A DNA stretch of 19,980 nt from Bacillota bacterium. Its GTDB lineage: Bacteria > Bacillota > Clostridia > Christensenellales > Aristaeellaceae. A program made the position numbers and the translations under genes. The stretch is from contig JAEWNM010000043.1 in NCBI GenBank assembly GCA_023392755.1, forward strand, positions 1 to 19,980, in the 5' to 3' direction. The notes beneath the pieces are model-generated. The model had not been told where the DNA came from, made no database searches, and saw only the letters and a list, made by a program, of their open reading frames with translations. This document shows, in pieces, positions 1-6,214 of the stretch. Position 1 is the first letter of the stretch. The number at the start of each line of letters is the position of its first letter.

Positions 1-2
1 GT

Positions 3-1025
3 TGCGTGGATTCGGCGGATTTGGAAGGATGCGGCGTTCCCGGCATTGTGATGAATGCCTATCACCTGCTAACCGCGCCGGGGGTATCCACCCTGCGCGC
101 GGCCGGAGGGCTAAATGGCTTCACCGGCTGGGGAAGGCCAATACTTACCGATTCCGGCGGGTTCCAGGTGTTTTCCCTAATCCAGGAGAATTCCAAATAT
201 GGCGTGATACGCAAAAACGAGATTGTATTCTTTCCCGAAAATTCCGACAAGAAGATCATTTTCACCCCAGAAAAGTGTATACAGTCCCAGTTTGCTTACG
301 GTTCTGACATTATGATGTGCCTGGATTACTGTACAAGGCCCGACGATACCGACGAGGTCAACGAAACGGCGGTGGATATCACCATCGACTGGGCGGCCAG
401 GTGCAAGGAGGAATATCTGCGCCAACTGAAGGCGCGCAAGCTTGCGGATGGCACAAGGCCGCTGCTGTTTGCCATCATCCAGGGCGGGGGTAGCAAAGCA
501 CTGCGCAAAAGGTGCGCCGATGCGCTCAAGGCCATTGGGTTTGACGGCTATGGCTACGGCGGCTGGCCCCTTGACAAGGAAGGGCGCCTGGTGGAGGATA
601 TACTGCGCTATACGGCGGAACAGATGCCGGACAAAAGCATAAAGTATGCCATGGGCGTGGGCAGGCCGGAGGGGATAACAGCCTGCCGCGATATGGGCTA
701 TAACCTGTTTGACTGCGTCATACCCACAAGGGAAGCGCGGCACAACCGGCTGTATGCATTTCGGGCGGAGTCTTTCGCGGACATCGATGTACATGCTTCA
801 GGCTTTTATCAATACCACTATATCATGGACGACAAGTATATGAAGGATATGAGGCCCGTATCGGAAGCATGCGACTGCCACCTGTGCAAGAACTATTCAA
901 GGGCGTATCTGCGCCACCTGTACAAGGTGGGGGATTCCCTGGGCTACCGGCTGGCTACCATTCATAATCTGCGCTTTTATACGATGCTGATGGAAAAGCT
1001 GAGGGCACAGGACCATGGAGCGTGA
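3..1025 (+). CDS. TGT-family tRNA-guanine transglycosylase-like protein, 5'-truncated by the window edge
   Basis: Queuine/preQ1 tRNA-ribosyltransferases exchange guanine 34 of certain tRNAs for a 7-deazaguanine. The frame is open to the left edge and lacks the usual N-terminal strands, so the true start lies upstream. Numbering from the GTG at 6, the TGT signatures are LTDSGGFQVF (Asp49), an LDYC motif (Asp107, base recognition), IIQGG (Gln159), GG185-186, and the nucleophile Asp236 in NLFDCVIPTR. The C-terminal zinc site is complete: C289, C291, C294 and H320. The segment after GG185-186 is WPLDKEG instead of the common LxVGE-type sequence that shapes the base pocket, so this is probably a divergent paralogue whose substrate may differ. 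It overlaps the following methyltransferase by 11 nt, indicating translational coupling. Family assignment is firm; an exact tRNA substrate is not established. Confidence 0.9.
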   Translation, partial: CVDSADLEGCGVPGIVMNAYHLLTAPGVSTLRAAGGLNGFTGWGRPILTDSGGFQVFSLIQENSKYGVIRKNEIVFFPENSDKKIIFTPEKCIQSQFAYGSDIMMCLDYCTRPDDTDEVNETAVDITIDWAARCKEEYLRQLKARKLADGTRPLLFAIIQGGGSKALRKRCADALKAIGFDGYGYGGWPLDKEGRLVEDILRYTAEQMPDKSIKYAMGVGRPEGITACRDMGYNLFDCVIPTREARHNRLYAFRAESFADIDVHASGFYQYHYIMDDKYMKDMRPVSEACDCHLCKNYSRAYLRHLYKVGDSLGYRLATIHNLRFYTMLMEKLRAQDHGA

Positions 1026-1809
1026 AGCGGCGGAGTTGGCGGCACAAATCAAGGCCTCCTTCAAGCACGCATGCCTGTCCGACGAAACGGTGCTGCGTAT
1101 TGTGCTTGCCTACCTGCCCAGGTACAAAAGCAGGAAAGAGGTTGTGAAGGCTGTAAAGACGCAGCTGCACATCATCCACGGCGCTTTCTTTCCCGACAAG
1201 TGCCATGAAAGGGCGCTGGAGCTGATTAAAAACAGCACCTGTACCGACCGGGAATTAAGCCTCATGCTGATGGAGCTGCACCCCTCCACCAGGGAAAGGC
1301 TGCCGTCGCTTCAGGCATTTTACGCGTTATTGTCGCCATATACCAGGGAAGCGAAGACTGTGCTGGACATTGGCTGCGGGTTTCACCCCTGCGCTTTTCC
1401 CTTTATGGATATGGGTGCCGGCGTTATGTACCGGGCGGGGGATATCGACCATGATACGGTGAACGTGGTACAGGCGTTTTTTCAAAGGCTGAACGTAAAC
1501 TGCGATGTGCGCATTATGGACGCTGCGGTAACCGCACCCACGGAGGAAGCGGATGTTGCCTTTTTGTTCAAGCTGGCTCCCGTTCTGGAACAGCAGAAAA
1601 AGGGATTGGCTTACCGGCTGATGGAAGGCTTGCGCGCAAAGGCCGTCGTTGTCACATTTCCCATTAGAAGCCTGTCTGGCCGGGAAAAAGACATGGAGAA
1701 GTTTTACGGCAGCCAGTTTGAACTAAACCTTCCGGCCGGGTTTTCCATTGTGCGCAGGGAAACCGTTGGAACGGAGCTTGTATACATTGTTTCCCCAAAC
1801 AGGGCGTAA
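1015..1809 (+). CDS. Arm/Rmt/FmrO-family 16S rRNA (guanine-N7) methyltransferase homologue
   Basis: This 264-residue protein matches the architecture of the 16S rRNA m7G1405 methyltransferases (RmtA/B/D, ArmA, and Sgm/FmrO of aminoglycoside producers), which block aminoglycosides at the decoding site. An N-terminal helical domain (about 1-105) contains the family HPSTRERL motif (89-96). The Rossmann core has LDIGCGFHP (117-125) for S-adenosylmethionine, acidic DID (143-145), FLFKLAPVLE (183-192), FPIRSLSGREKDME (215-228) and GTELVYIV (252-259). From remembered sequences, these correspond to RmtB/RmtD segments such as FPTRSLGGRGKGME and GTELIYLI; RmtB is about 250 residues, so this one appears complete. 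The ATG lies inside the end of the TGT-like gene and has no good Shine-Dalgarno sequence, so translation is probably coupled. Family membership is strong. Whether it methylates G1405 or confers resistance is inference. Confidence 0.87.
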   Translation: MEREAAELAAQIKASFKHACLSDETVLRIVLAYLPRYKSRKEVVKAVKTQLHIIHGAFFPDKCHERALELIKNSTCTDRELSLMLMELHPSTRERLPSLQAFYALLSPYTREAKTVLDIGCGFHPCAFPFMDMGAGVMYRAGDIDHDTVNVVQAFFQRLNVNCDVRIMDAAVTAPTEEADVAFLFKLAPVLEQQKKGLAYRLMEGLRAKAVVVTFPIRSLSGREKDMEKFYGSQFELNLPAGFSIVRRETVGTELVYIVSPNRA

Positions 1810-1812
1810 CGC

Positions 1813-1842
1813 TTGACAAAGGGCGCAATTTTCGTGCATACT
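1813..1842 (+). promoter_or_regulatory. Sigma-A promoter with palindromic operator candidate
   Basis: TTGACA (1813-1818) and CATACT (1837-1842) are separated by 18 nt. A perfect palindrome TGCATA-c-TATGCA (1835-1847) covers the -10 box, so a dimeric repressor could bind here. It begins three bases after the methyltransferase stop and drives the ECF S component and kinase genes. The promoter match is visible; the operator role is inferred. Confidence 0.65.
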
Positions 1843-1849
1843 ATGCATG

Positions 1850-1972
1850 ATTTGCCGGGCAGAAGCCGGGCGGCGGTTTCCAACAGAACCCCATTGCCAT
1901 ATGTGCCATGAAGGGACATGCTTCCAGAAGGAAGCGGGCTTTCATCGCATTTTTTTATTTTGGGGAGGAAAA
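1850..1972 (+). promoter_or_regulatory. Structured 5' leader with possible attenuator hairpin
   Basis: The region between the promoter and the ECF gene can fold. GCTTCC (1920-1925) pairs with GGAAGC (1930-1935) around an AGAA loop, flanked by ATGAA (1908-1912) and TTCAT (1941-1945), and is followed by a T-rich run at 1950-1960. Upstream, GCCGGGC occurs twice (about 1854-1871), and a GGTT/AACC helix is possible. S components are often riboswitch-controlled, but I could not match this leader to the TPP, FMN, folate, cobalamin or preQ1 consensus. A GGGGAGG Shine-Dalgarno sequence lies just before the start codon. Confidence 0.3.
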
Positions 1973-1975
1973 TGA

Positions 1976-2542
1976 ATGAATCGGGTAGAATTGCGTCAAA
2001 TGGTGCTGGCGGCCGTCATGACGGCGCTTGCGGTGGTATTGGCCAGGGTTTTTCATGCGTTGGGCGGGTGGCAGGCGGGCTCCATCTTCCTGCCCATGCA
2101 TATACCGGTGCTGCTGTGCGGCTTTTTGTGCGGGTGGAAGTATGGCATGCTGTGCGGCCTGCTCACGCCCATGATCGCTATGCTGGTATCCGGCATGCCC
2201 AACGGAAATACGCTGTTCTCCATGGAGTTTGAACTGGCTGCCTATGGCGCCGCCGCAGGCGCGATGTATGCCATACGCTGGCCTTTTGCCAAGAATCAGG
2301 AAAGCGGGATCGGCGCGGTGGGGAAGATTGTGGTTGCCCTGGTGCTGGCCATGCTCATTGGCCGTGCGGTGTACGGTACAGTCAACGCCATCATACTGTC
2401 CAGAGGGGACAGCCCCTTTACATGGACGGCATTCATCTCGGGCGCTTTTGTCAATGCGCTGCCGGGTATTTTGATCCAGCTGGTTCTGATCCCCACGCTG
2501 GTGATGCTTGCCAGGAGATGGAAATACCTGAAAGGCGCGTAA
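1976..2542 (+). CDS. ECF transporter S component (vitamin-binding membrane subunit)
   Basis: Energy-coupling factor importers use a small membrane S component to bind a vitamin or other trace nutrient, served by shared EcfA/A'/T subunits encoded elsewhere. This 188-residue protein is almost entirely hydrophobic with about six membrane segments. It begins with the Arg/Glu-containing first helix of S components (VELRQMVLAAVMTAL) and carries the MHIPVLLCGFLCGWKYG block and the TPMIAMLVSGMP loop seen in the PF12822-like/PanT-type group. The ATG at 1976 follows a GGGGAGG ribosome site. It is not QueT-like despite the nearby TGT gene. The adjacent gene, only 4 nt away, encodes a P-loop kinase, suggesting the imported compound might be phosphorylated; the ligand is unknown. 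Confidence 0.85.
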   Translation: MNRVELRQMVLAAVMTALAVVLARVFHALGGWQAGSIFLPMHIPVLLCGFLCGWKYGMLCGLLTPMIAMLVSGMPNGNTLFSMEFELAAYGAAAGAMYAIRWPFAKNQESGIGAVGKIVVALVLAMLIGRAVYGTVNAIILSRGDSPFTWTAFISGAFVNALPGILIQLVLIPTLVMLARRWKYLKGA

Positions 2543-2546
2543 TGCT

Positions 2547-3605
2547 ATGCGGGATATCCTTCTGCTTCACGCGAAAAAGTACCCTGCCATGAAGGCACAG
2601 GACGGCGTGAAGCTGTGCTATCAAAGCGAGTTTGGCGGCGGGCATTTGCTGCCTTCCCGGGAGATTCTGGAACTGAGCATCCGGGAAGAACGGTCGTCGG
2701 CCAGTTTGCTGCATCCTGACAGCCCGCTGCTGGAGGAAATCGGCGGCGGGCTGTGCCGGTTGCATTTGAATGCTTCGGATGCAAAGGACCTGCGAGTGGA
2801 AACCATTGCCGGGTTGTTTCTGGCCGTATCGGATAAGGAACGTGGGACCCGGCAAGGCTTTCTTCAGAAGGTCTGCGTATTGAAGGAGCTGTGCGGGGAA
2901 GGCGTCATGCCTTTTCCCCTTTGTGAATTGGATGCATTTCTTGCCGATTATGAAAAGGCGGGCTATCCTTTATGCCGCCATAGCGAGGCATACCGGCAGG
3001 CATACCGGCCGGCCTACCGCCTGGCCGGGACGGAGGCGCAAAAATGGATGCCCCTTCTGCGTGACCTGGACCGGCGCCTGACCCAAAAAGCGCCGCTTAT
3101 CCTTGCCATCGACGGGCCCAGCGGCGCGGGAAAAAGCTCGCTGGCAACCTGGCTTCAAAAAGTGCACGGGGATTGCGAAGTCTTTCATATGGATGATTTT
3201 TTTCTGCCGCAGGAGAAAAAAACAAAGGAGAGGCTTGCGGCCCCCGGCGGCAATGTGGATTGGGAAAGGTTCAGGGATGAGGTTATGGAACCGCTGAGAC
3301 TGAACAAGCCTTTTTCTTACCGGCCTTTTGACTGCGGCACGGGTGAGTATGGAAATGCTGTGCAGGCCGTGCCCCGGCTTTTGAATATTGTGGAGGGGGT
3401 GTACAGCCACCACCCGGCGCTTTGTGCATCGTATGACGCGACCTTTTTTCTGTCTATTGGCAGGCCGGAGCAATCGCAAAGAATCCTTCAAAGGAATGGT
3501 GACAGGATGCACCGGCGGTTCCTGAAGGAATGGATTCCGCTGGAGGATTTGTATTTCCGCGAAATGAACATACAGGAGAATGCCGACAGGACATGGAAGG
3601 CATAA
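2547..3605 (+). CDS. Two-domain uridine-kinase-like P-loop kinase
   Basis: The C-terminal half (about 183-352) is a uridine kinase/phosphoribulokinase-type domain. It has a Walker A motif GPSGAGKSS (190-198), the acidic FHMDDFF strand (213-219) that normally holds catalytic acid and metal ligands, a VEGVYSHHP segment (282-290), and basic lid residues around QRILQRNGDRMHRRF (311-325). The N-terminal 180 residues form a separate domain that I do not recognise; conserved-looking segments are CYQSEFGGGHLLP (24-36) and an EEIGGGLCRL stretch (63-72). The start lies 4 nt after the S-component stop, so the two are translationally linked. Substrate could be a nucleoside or the vitamin brought in by the transporter. 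The kinase fold is confident; the substrate is not known. Confidence 0.8.
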   Translation: MRDILLLHAKKYPAMKAQDGVKLCYQSEFGGGHLLPSREILELSIREERSSASLLHPDSPLLEEIGGGLCRLHLNASDAKDLRVETIAGLFLAVSDKERGTRQGFLQKVCVLKELCGEGVMPFPLCELDAFLADYEKAGYPLCRHSEAYRQAYRPAYRLAGTEAQKWMPLLRDLDRRLTQKAPLILAIDGPSGAGKSSLATWLQKVHGDCEVFHMDDFFLPQEKKTKERLAAPGGNVDWERFRDEVMEPLRLNKPFSYRPFDCGTGEYGNAVQAVPRLLNIVEGVYSHHPALCASYDATFFLSIGRPEQSQRILQRNGDRMHRRFLKEWIPLEDLYFREMNIQENADRTWKA

Positions 3606-3610
3606 AGTGA

Positions 3611-3645
3611 TGCCCGGCGCTATGAATTGCGCCGGGCGCTTTTAT
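3611..3645 (+). terminator. Rho-independent terminator, possibly bidirectional
   Basis: A perfect 9-bp GC stem, GCCCGGCGC (3612-3620) and GCGCCGGGC (3629-3637), with an 8-nt loop is followed by a T-rich tail (about 3640-3650). It ends the 1976-3605 transcript. It also sits at the 3' end of the leftward gene at 3646, though the opposite strand has no comparable U-run. Confidence 0.9.
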
Positions 3646-3957
3646 TTATTCTTCCGTACGGATATCCTGCCATACCAGGGCCTGTTTGTAGGCATCATCC
3701 ATCCGCTTATGCACCGCGTCGTACTGGTCGCGCCGTACGGGCTGCGGCGGGGAGTTGAATATAGGCATTTGCCCAAGGGGCGCGCCGGCCCGCCAAGAGG
3801 TGTTGGGGTCGGCTTTCCCGCCGGGCGGGTCCTTGGCGGGAACGGCAGTCATGTATGGCAGCAACTGGCTGTGCAAGGCGAGCCACCGGGTGTTTTGATC
3901 ACCCAGGGTCATGGCGGCAAACGGGGATACCTGGCTAGCGGGCTTTTGAGCAGCCAC
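3646..3957 (-). CDS. Small hypothetical protein
   Basis: This is a 103-residue protein with no family I recognise. The GTG at 3957 is preferred over an ATG at 3975 because an AAGGAGGT Shine-Dalgarno sequence lies 7 nt before the GTG and inside the longer frame. There is no signal peptide or membrane segment. The middle is rich in Pro, Gln and Ala with several PP pairs. The C-terminal 25 residues are charged and likely helical (DAVHKRMDDAYKQAL). Soluble, low-complexity proteins of this size in spore formers are sometimes spore-associated, but nothing here proves that. It is divergent from the MATE gene and convergent with the kinase gene. A competing rightward frame at 3580-4020 was rejected. 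Confidence 0.6.
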   Translation of the reverse strand: MAAQKPASQVSPFAAMTLGDQNTRWLALHSQLLPYMTAVPAKDPPGGKADPNTSWRAGAPLGQMPIFNSPPQPVRRDQYDAVHKRMDDAYKQALVWQDIRTEE

Positions 3958-4050
3958 GGGAACGACCTCCTTCATGGGTTTGGTTCAATTCTTCCTATGC
4001 AGCACGGCAAAAAAGAGTGAAACACCGTTTTGTTTCTTTTTCGACAAGGG

Positions 4051-4078
4051 TTGCCAGGCGGCCATATCATGTTATAAT
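4051..4078 (+). promoter_or_regulatory. Sigma-A promoter for the MATE gene
   Basis: TTGCCA (4051-4056) and a consensus TATAAT (4073-4078) are separated by 16 nt, about 45 nt before the chosen start codon at 4123. Confidence 0.7.
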
Positions 4079-4122
4079 AGGCATATGCCTTTTTAAAGTT
4101 GTGCAAGAGTGGGGAAAGATCA

Positions 4123-5565
4123 TTGATTTCATTGGTGGAACGCTTTTATGGTATCAGCCACATGGTGAAGCCTTCGCTGCGCGTGGGGGAGCTGCCGCCA
4201 ACAAAGCAGGCGTACCGGGATGTTATCCGTATCGCCTTGCCGGCAGTGGCTGAAATGGTGCTTATGGCCCTTATCGGCGCGATGGATACGGCCATGGTCG
4301 GGGTGATTGGCCCCGCGGCCATTTCCTCGGTGGGATTGCCCGGCCAGCCACGAATGATTATGCTGGCGGTTTTTTTCGCAATGAACATCGGCGTGACCGC
4401 CGTGGTGGCGCGGCGCAAGGGCGAAGGCCGCCAGGAGGACGCCAACCGCACGCTTCGAAATGCCCTGGTGATGATTGGGCTGTTATCGGTGGTTGTCATG
4501 ACGCTTAGCCTGAACCAGGCGGAAAACATGATCCGTCTGGCATCGGGGGATGTTGACCCTGCCGACCTTGAAAATGTGCAGGTTCTGAATGATGCCATCA
4601 TATATTTTCGGTGGATGGCCTATGCGCTGCCCATCAACGCCGTGACACTGTGCATAAGCGCCGCCCAGCGGGGCATTGGAAAGACACGTATCACCATGGT
4701 GGTCAACATCACCAGCAATCTTGTGAATGTGGTGTTCAACTTTTTGTTGATCGGCGGCAATTTTGGCTTTCCCAGGCTGGGGGTGGAGGGGGCCGCCATT
4801 GCCACGTTTATCGGCTTTTGCGTAGGTCTGGTGCTGGCGGTGGGCTCCATTACCCTTCCCAGGTTCAAAGGATTTTTGCATCTGCGCCTGAAGGATGACT
4901 GGCGGCTTGATAAAACCACGCTCAAGGATATCAGCCGGGTGGGAAGCAGTGCTATGCTGGAACAAATCTGCCTGCGTATTGGCTTTTTGCTGTATACACG
5001 GCTGATTTATGAGGCGCTGCATGACCCCACGGCTTTTGCCAGCCACCAAATCGGCATGCAGTTTCTGAACATCAGCTTTACCTTTGGGGATGGCATCGGC
5101 ATTGCGGGCACGTCACTGGTGGGACAGATGCTGGGCAAACAGAGGCCGGATTTGAGCATGGTGTACGGCAAGGTCAGCCAGCGCATGGCGCTCACCGTCT
5201 CCGCCCTGCTGATACTGATTTTCATTCCCTTCCGCCATATTCTCGTCCTTCCCTTTGCAAAGGAACCGGATGTGCTGTACTTAACTGCCCAGGTGATGAT
5301 TATGGTGGGTATCTTCCAGCCCTTTCAGACAAGCTCCGTTGTTATCAGCGGCTGCTTGCGGGGCGCGGGGGATACGCGGTATGTAGCGGTGGTAATGATG
5401 CTGTGCGTTACGATTTTGCGCCCGCTGCTGGCCTGGGTTGCCCTGTATCCCCTCCAATTGGGGCTGCTGGGGGCATGGTCGGGCAGCCTGATTGATATGA
5501 TGATACGCCTGACGTTTGTGTATGTGCGCTTCTCAAAGGGAAAGTGGATGTATATACGGGTATAG
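4123..5565 (+). CDS. MATE family multidrug/metabolite exporter
   Basis: A 480-residue inner-membrane protein with about 12 hydrophobic segments in two homologous halves, typical in length and layout for the MATE family of Na+- or H+-driven antiporters exporting cationic drugs, dyes or metabolites. The N-terminal half has the LPAVAEMVLMALIGAMDTAMVG block with the Asp characteristic of MATE helix 1/2, then PGQPRMIMLAVFFAMNIGVTAVVARR. The second half has a matching SGCLRGAGDTRY loop, a strong MATE signature. The TTG at 4123 is chosen because a GGGGA ribosome site lies 7 nt before it; alternatives are TTG 4132, GTG 4135 and ATG 4162. It is a single-gene transcript with its own promoter and terminator. 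Substrate cannot be read from the sequence. Confidence 0.92.
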   Translation: MISLVERFYGISHMVKPSLRVGELPPTKQAYRDVIRIALPAVAEMVLMALIGAMDTAMVGVIGPAAISSVGLPGQPRMIMLAVFFAMNIGVTAVVARRKGEGRQEDANRTLRNALVMIGLLSVVVMTLSLNQAENMIRLASGDVDPADLENVQVLNDAIIYFRWMAYALPINAVTLCISAAQRGIGKTRITMVVNITSNLVNVVFNFLLIGGNFGFPRLGVEGAAIATFIGFCVGLVLAVGSITLPRFKGFLHLRLKDDWRLDKTTLKDISRVGSSAMLEQICLRIGFLLYTRLIYEALHDPTAFASHQIGMQFLNISFTFGDGIGIAGTSLVGQMLGKQRPDLSMVYGKVSQRMALTVSALLILIFIPFRHILVLPFAKEPDVLYLTAQVMIMVGIFQPFQTSSVVISGCLRGAGDTRYVAVVMMLCVTILRPLLAWVALYPLQLGLLGAWSGSLIDMMIRLTFVYVRFSKGKWMYIRV

Positions 5566-5582
5566 GGAAAGGCATAAAATAT

Positions 5583-5621
5583 ATCCCCTGCGGCTATACT
5601 CTAGCCGGAGGGGATTTTTTT
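5583..5621 (+). terminator. Rho-independent terminator after MATE gene
   Basis: ATCCCCT (5583-5589) pairs with AGGGGAT (5609-5615) and GGCT (5592-5595) with AGCC (5603-5606), followed by seven Ts (5615-5621), 17 nt after the stop codon. Confidence 0.92.
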
Positions 5622-5739
5622 GCTGGAAAAGTATTTTGCGCGTATTCGTGAACGCAGGGCGCTGCGCGCGTGCCTGAAGGAGTTTGAACGGTATAGAGGG
5701 AACAGGCCGCCTTCCGTGATCAGGGGCAGATGGCTGTAG
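5620..5739 (+). CDS. Possible 39-residue basic microprotein (doubtful)
   Basis: A short frame starts with TTG directly in the T-run of the preceding terminator. It encodes an Arg-rich peptide (LEKYFARIRERRALRACLK and so on) ending at TAG 5737-5739. The 3' arm of the terminator hairpin contains GGAGGGG, placed like a ribosome site. No homologue is recognised and transcripts reaching it would have to pass the terminator, so it could equally be chance or a decayed gene end. Confidence 0.2.
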   Translation: MLEKYFARIRERRALRACLKEFERYRGNRPPSVIRGRWL

Positions 5740-5752
5740 CGGATCATCCGCT
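5738..5752. repeat. 15-bp perfect palindrome
   Basis: AGCGGAT (5738-5744) and ATCCGCT (5746-5752) around a single C. It lies 19 nt past the stop end of the leftward coiled-coil gene. As RNA it could form a 5-bp hairpin, but no U-run follows on either strand, so it is not a standard terminator. Function unknown. Confidence 0.4.
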
Positions 5753-5770
5753 TATCCTTTGGCGGGATGG

Positions 5771-6196
5771 CTACATCTGGCCGCTTACGCCGTTTTCATT
5801 ATCATCCTCACCTGTGACGCCGCCCTGAAGGGCATGGCCCTCCTCTTCCGCCTGAACCAGTGCATCGGCTTTGCGGGCGGCGGCGTCGGCATCCTCCTCG
5901 GCCGACCTGGCGACCCGGGCAGCGGCAAACCGCTGGGCCCGGATGGCGGTAAGCTGCTCATCCAGCACGTTCAGCTGCTTAAGCTGTGCCTCCAGCGCAG
6001 GTGGAAAGTTTTCTCCCCGCTGCCACATTTCATAGGCAATGCTGCCAAAGTCGGCCAGAATTTCCCGGCGGCGCGTTTCCAGGTTCATTTCGGTGACCTT
6101 GTACTTGGCATTGTCGGCGATATTGGATGCCGCGTTGCCTACGGCCTCCATTCCCCTGAGCCATGTTTTTTTCAAGCCCTTCATCACATTGCCCAT
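5771..6196 (-). CDS. Small helical coiled-coil protein
   Basis: A 141-residue soluble protein. The N-terminal segment (1-33) is an amphipathic helix with basic residues, followed by a long heptad-rich helical region (about 34-115) with KVTEMNLETRRREILADFGSIAYEMW, resembling small clostridial proteins that pair such a helix with a zinc ribbon. No cysteines are present, so the zinc ribbon is missing. The C-terminus is acidic (EEEGHALQGG...EDDNEN). The ATG follows GGAG by 8 nt. It lies 18 nt downstream of the secreted cysteine-protease-like gene, so both are likely in one transcript. A role as membrane-associated scaffold or stress protein would be a guess. Confidence 0.72.
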   Translation of the reverse strand: MGNVMKGLKKTWLRGMEAVGNAASNIADNAKYKVTEMNLETRRREILADFGSIAYEMWQRGENFPPALEAQLKQLNVLDEQLTAIRAQRFAAARVARSAEEDADAAARKADALVQAEEEGHALQGGVTGEDDNENGVSGQM

Positions 6197-6214
6197 GCGT
6201 CATGCTCCTTTTTG

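Noticed and set aside
177..794. Leftward 205-residue frame inside the TGT-like gene
   Set aside because: The TGT motifs on the other strand are unmistakable; this is a mirror frame in GC-rich coding DNA.
1976..2542. ECF S component as QueT, a queuosine-precursor importer, because of the TGT neighbour
   Set aside because: The sequence has the MHIPVLL-type block of another S-component group rather than the DUF988/QueT pattern, and it has its own promoter.
1..3645. Recent plasmid or transposon insertion carrying the Rmt-like gene
   Set aside because: No transposase, inverted ends or target duplications are visible, and the base composition resembles the neighbours.
3580..4020. 146-residue rightward frame opposite the small hypothetical protein
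   Set aside because: It begins inside the kinase gene, crosses the strong terminator at 3611-3645 and has no ribosome site; the leftward frame has an ideal one.
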